Source: Alphaproteobacteria bacterium
GTDB taxonomy: Bacteria; Pseudomonadota; Alphaproteobacteria; UBA828
Direction of reading: 5' to 3'
Assembly: GCA_022826665.1 (NCBI GenBank)
Contig: JAJDUK010000047.1
Coordinates: 237,753 to 301,752, forward strand
DNA length: 64,000 nucleotides
Shown here: positions 63,194 through 64,000 of the stretch, piece by piece
How positions within the stretch are numbered: the stretch's first letter is position 1
Layout of the letters: the number at the start of each line of letters is the position of its first letter
The notes under the pieces: model-generated
What the model was told of the DNA's origin: nothing
The model's database searches: none
The model's input: the letters and a program-made list of their open reading frames with translations, nothing else
Made by a program: the position numbers and the translations under genes

Positions 63194-64000
63194 CTGTGGT
63201 CCGCGTCCTTGGCGAATTAGCTGCACATAACTCACCTATGCATGTGGCAACCATGGCAAAATTCGTCCAGAAAGGAATTCTAACGCTCTCGATAAGAAGC
63301 TCTTATGAATTTGCCCGCAGTTGCGGACATCTAGTTTGGGTATATTCGCATAATAATGATCGAGTCCTTGATTTTCTGCATCGATAATGTCAGTCGGGCA
63401 ATGGGCATGACGACTTGGTAAGTTGGCATGTCCGATTTGCGTATCATTGTATAATTCATTGATATTATTTTCTTTTCGACAACGATGTTCGGAAGTGGGG
63501 AGGAGGAGTTCGACAGTTTCCGTGGCCTCCCGGGATCGATCTCGTAGAAATGTTTATGGCCTTGAGCGTCAGAGATAGCTCGAGAAATATTCATGATAAC
63601 GGGCACATGGTGGGCGACTTCCGAAATCAAAACGTCGCTACTATGCCCGTCAGGCATGTGCTTTTCTTAAGAGTGCATCCCACACATATCAACGGGGGTG
63701 GCGTGCTTCTCGCCCGGCGCGCAAGTATCATCTTGCATCGCACGTCGCCGACTTGGCGAAATTCCGGCGGCAGAATCTCGCGAAGGCAACCGGCAAAGAG
63801 CGGCGCGGCGCACCGCGGTGCGCTCTACTCCTCGTCCTGGGATGACGCACTTTTCTCTAAGAGTTTGAATCATAAGCGTAACTTATGATTTGTGTGTTTT
63901 CTATCAGGTGCTTAGTTCTCGTGCGACCCTGCGCATCAGAAAGCGGCATGCGGCCAGCCTCGCCCAGGCCAGGGAACTCGCCTCGTTGCGTTCGAAGTCC
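63194..64000. other. AT-richer region without a convincing gene, to the window edge
   Basis: These 807 bp are clearly less GC-rich than the rest, with stretches such as TATTATTTTCTTTTC. Two frames of about 110 codons on opposite strands lack ribosome sites and family resemblance. The last 100 bp return to GC-rich sequence; a frame from a GTG near 63910 stays open to the edge (ATLRIRKRHAASLAQARELA) and could be the start of a gene continuing rightward, but nothing identifies it. Confidence 0.5.
63868..63890. promoter_or_regulatory. Perfect inverted repeat, candidate LysR-type operator
   Basis: AATCATAAG-CGTAA-CTTATGATT has perfect 9-bp arms around 5 bases. The inner ATAAG-N5-CTTAT fits the T-N11-A form of LysR-type binding sites. 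It lies 675 bp upstream of the lysR gene and may belong to a gene starting just beyond the window. Confidence 0.55.

Noticed and set aside
63331..63657. 108-codon leftward frame in the AT-richer region
   Set aside because: No ribosome site, no family motif, and the composition looks non-coding.

Overview
The window is GC-rich chromosomal DNA from an alphaproteobacterium, most likely a free-living heterotroph of the Rhodospirillales/Kiloniellales type; the species cannot be named from sequence alone. The best evidence is the classic alphaproteobacterial origin neighbourhood: mnmE-mnmG-rsmG-parA-parB, then rho, dcd, hemJ-hemH-hemE, an intergenic region that looks like oriC, then ppsR-maf-aroE-coaE-dnaQ. 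A perfect 16-bp parS palindrome lies inside rsmG. A perfect TTAA-N7-TTAA CtrA box lies in the hemE-ppsR gap, the position of the Caulobacter origin. Fused trpE(G), fused thiS-thiG, TRAP transporters and the long double-domain dCTP deaminase also fit this class.

Layout. 1-2.5 kb: a TRAP carboxylate transporter (dctM cut by the window edge, dctQ, dctP). 2.6-7.1 kb: an SDR, an aminotransferase, a periplasmic M48 protease with TPR repeats, and thiSG. 7.2-11 kb: aroQ-accB-accC-aat, facing DUF2155 and mlaD. 11.2-11.5 kb: an antitoxin-like gene with what looks like the last codons of a lost toxin. 11.5-20.8 kb: a Rid protein, a crotonase-SDR pair, trpE(G), a solitary DNA methyltransferase, a quinone reductase, ogt and a DUF255 thioredoxin-fold protein. 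20.8-22.8 kb: a small secreted protein between two direct repeats, and a fic gene with an AT-rich palindromic control region. 23-40.3 kb: the origin region.

40.4-45.1 kb holds accessory oxidative genes (DUF1028, SDR, luciferase-like monooxygenase, P450, STAS protein). 45.3-49.5 kb is the most unusual block: six co-directional genes comprising two small membrane proteins, a ferric-reductase-like membrane protein fused to a Rieske domain, a membrane-anchored Cys/His protein, a two-helix protein, and a Rieske domain fused to a glutamate-synthase FMN/iron-sulfur domain. It looks like an undescribed membrane electron-transfer module. Next to it are two tandem betaine-homocysteine-methyltransferase-like paralogues, a desaturase, an XRE regulator and a DAO-family flavoprotein, which suggests, without proof, a link to methylated amine metabolism.

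55.2-57.6 kb is a tungstate ABC transporter (tupA-tupC-tupB). 57.7-59.8 kb is a single reading frame joining a DMT permease to a luciferase-like monooxygenase. 60.2-62.3 kb carries a rhodanese, a 3-hydroxyacyl-CoA/carnitine-type dehydrogenase and msrB. The window ends with a LysR regulator and about 800 bp of AT-richer sequence without a convincing gene but with a perfect 9-bp palindrome. No tRNA, rRNA, CRISPR array or insertion sequence was seen.
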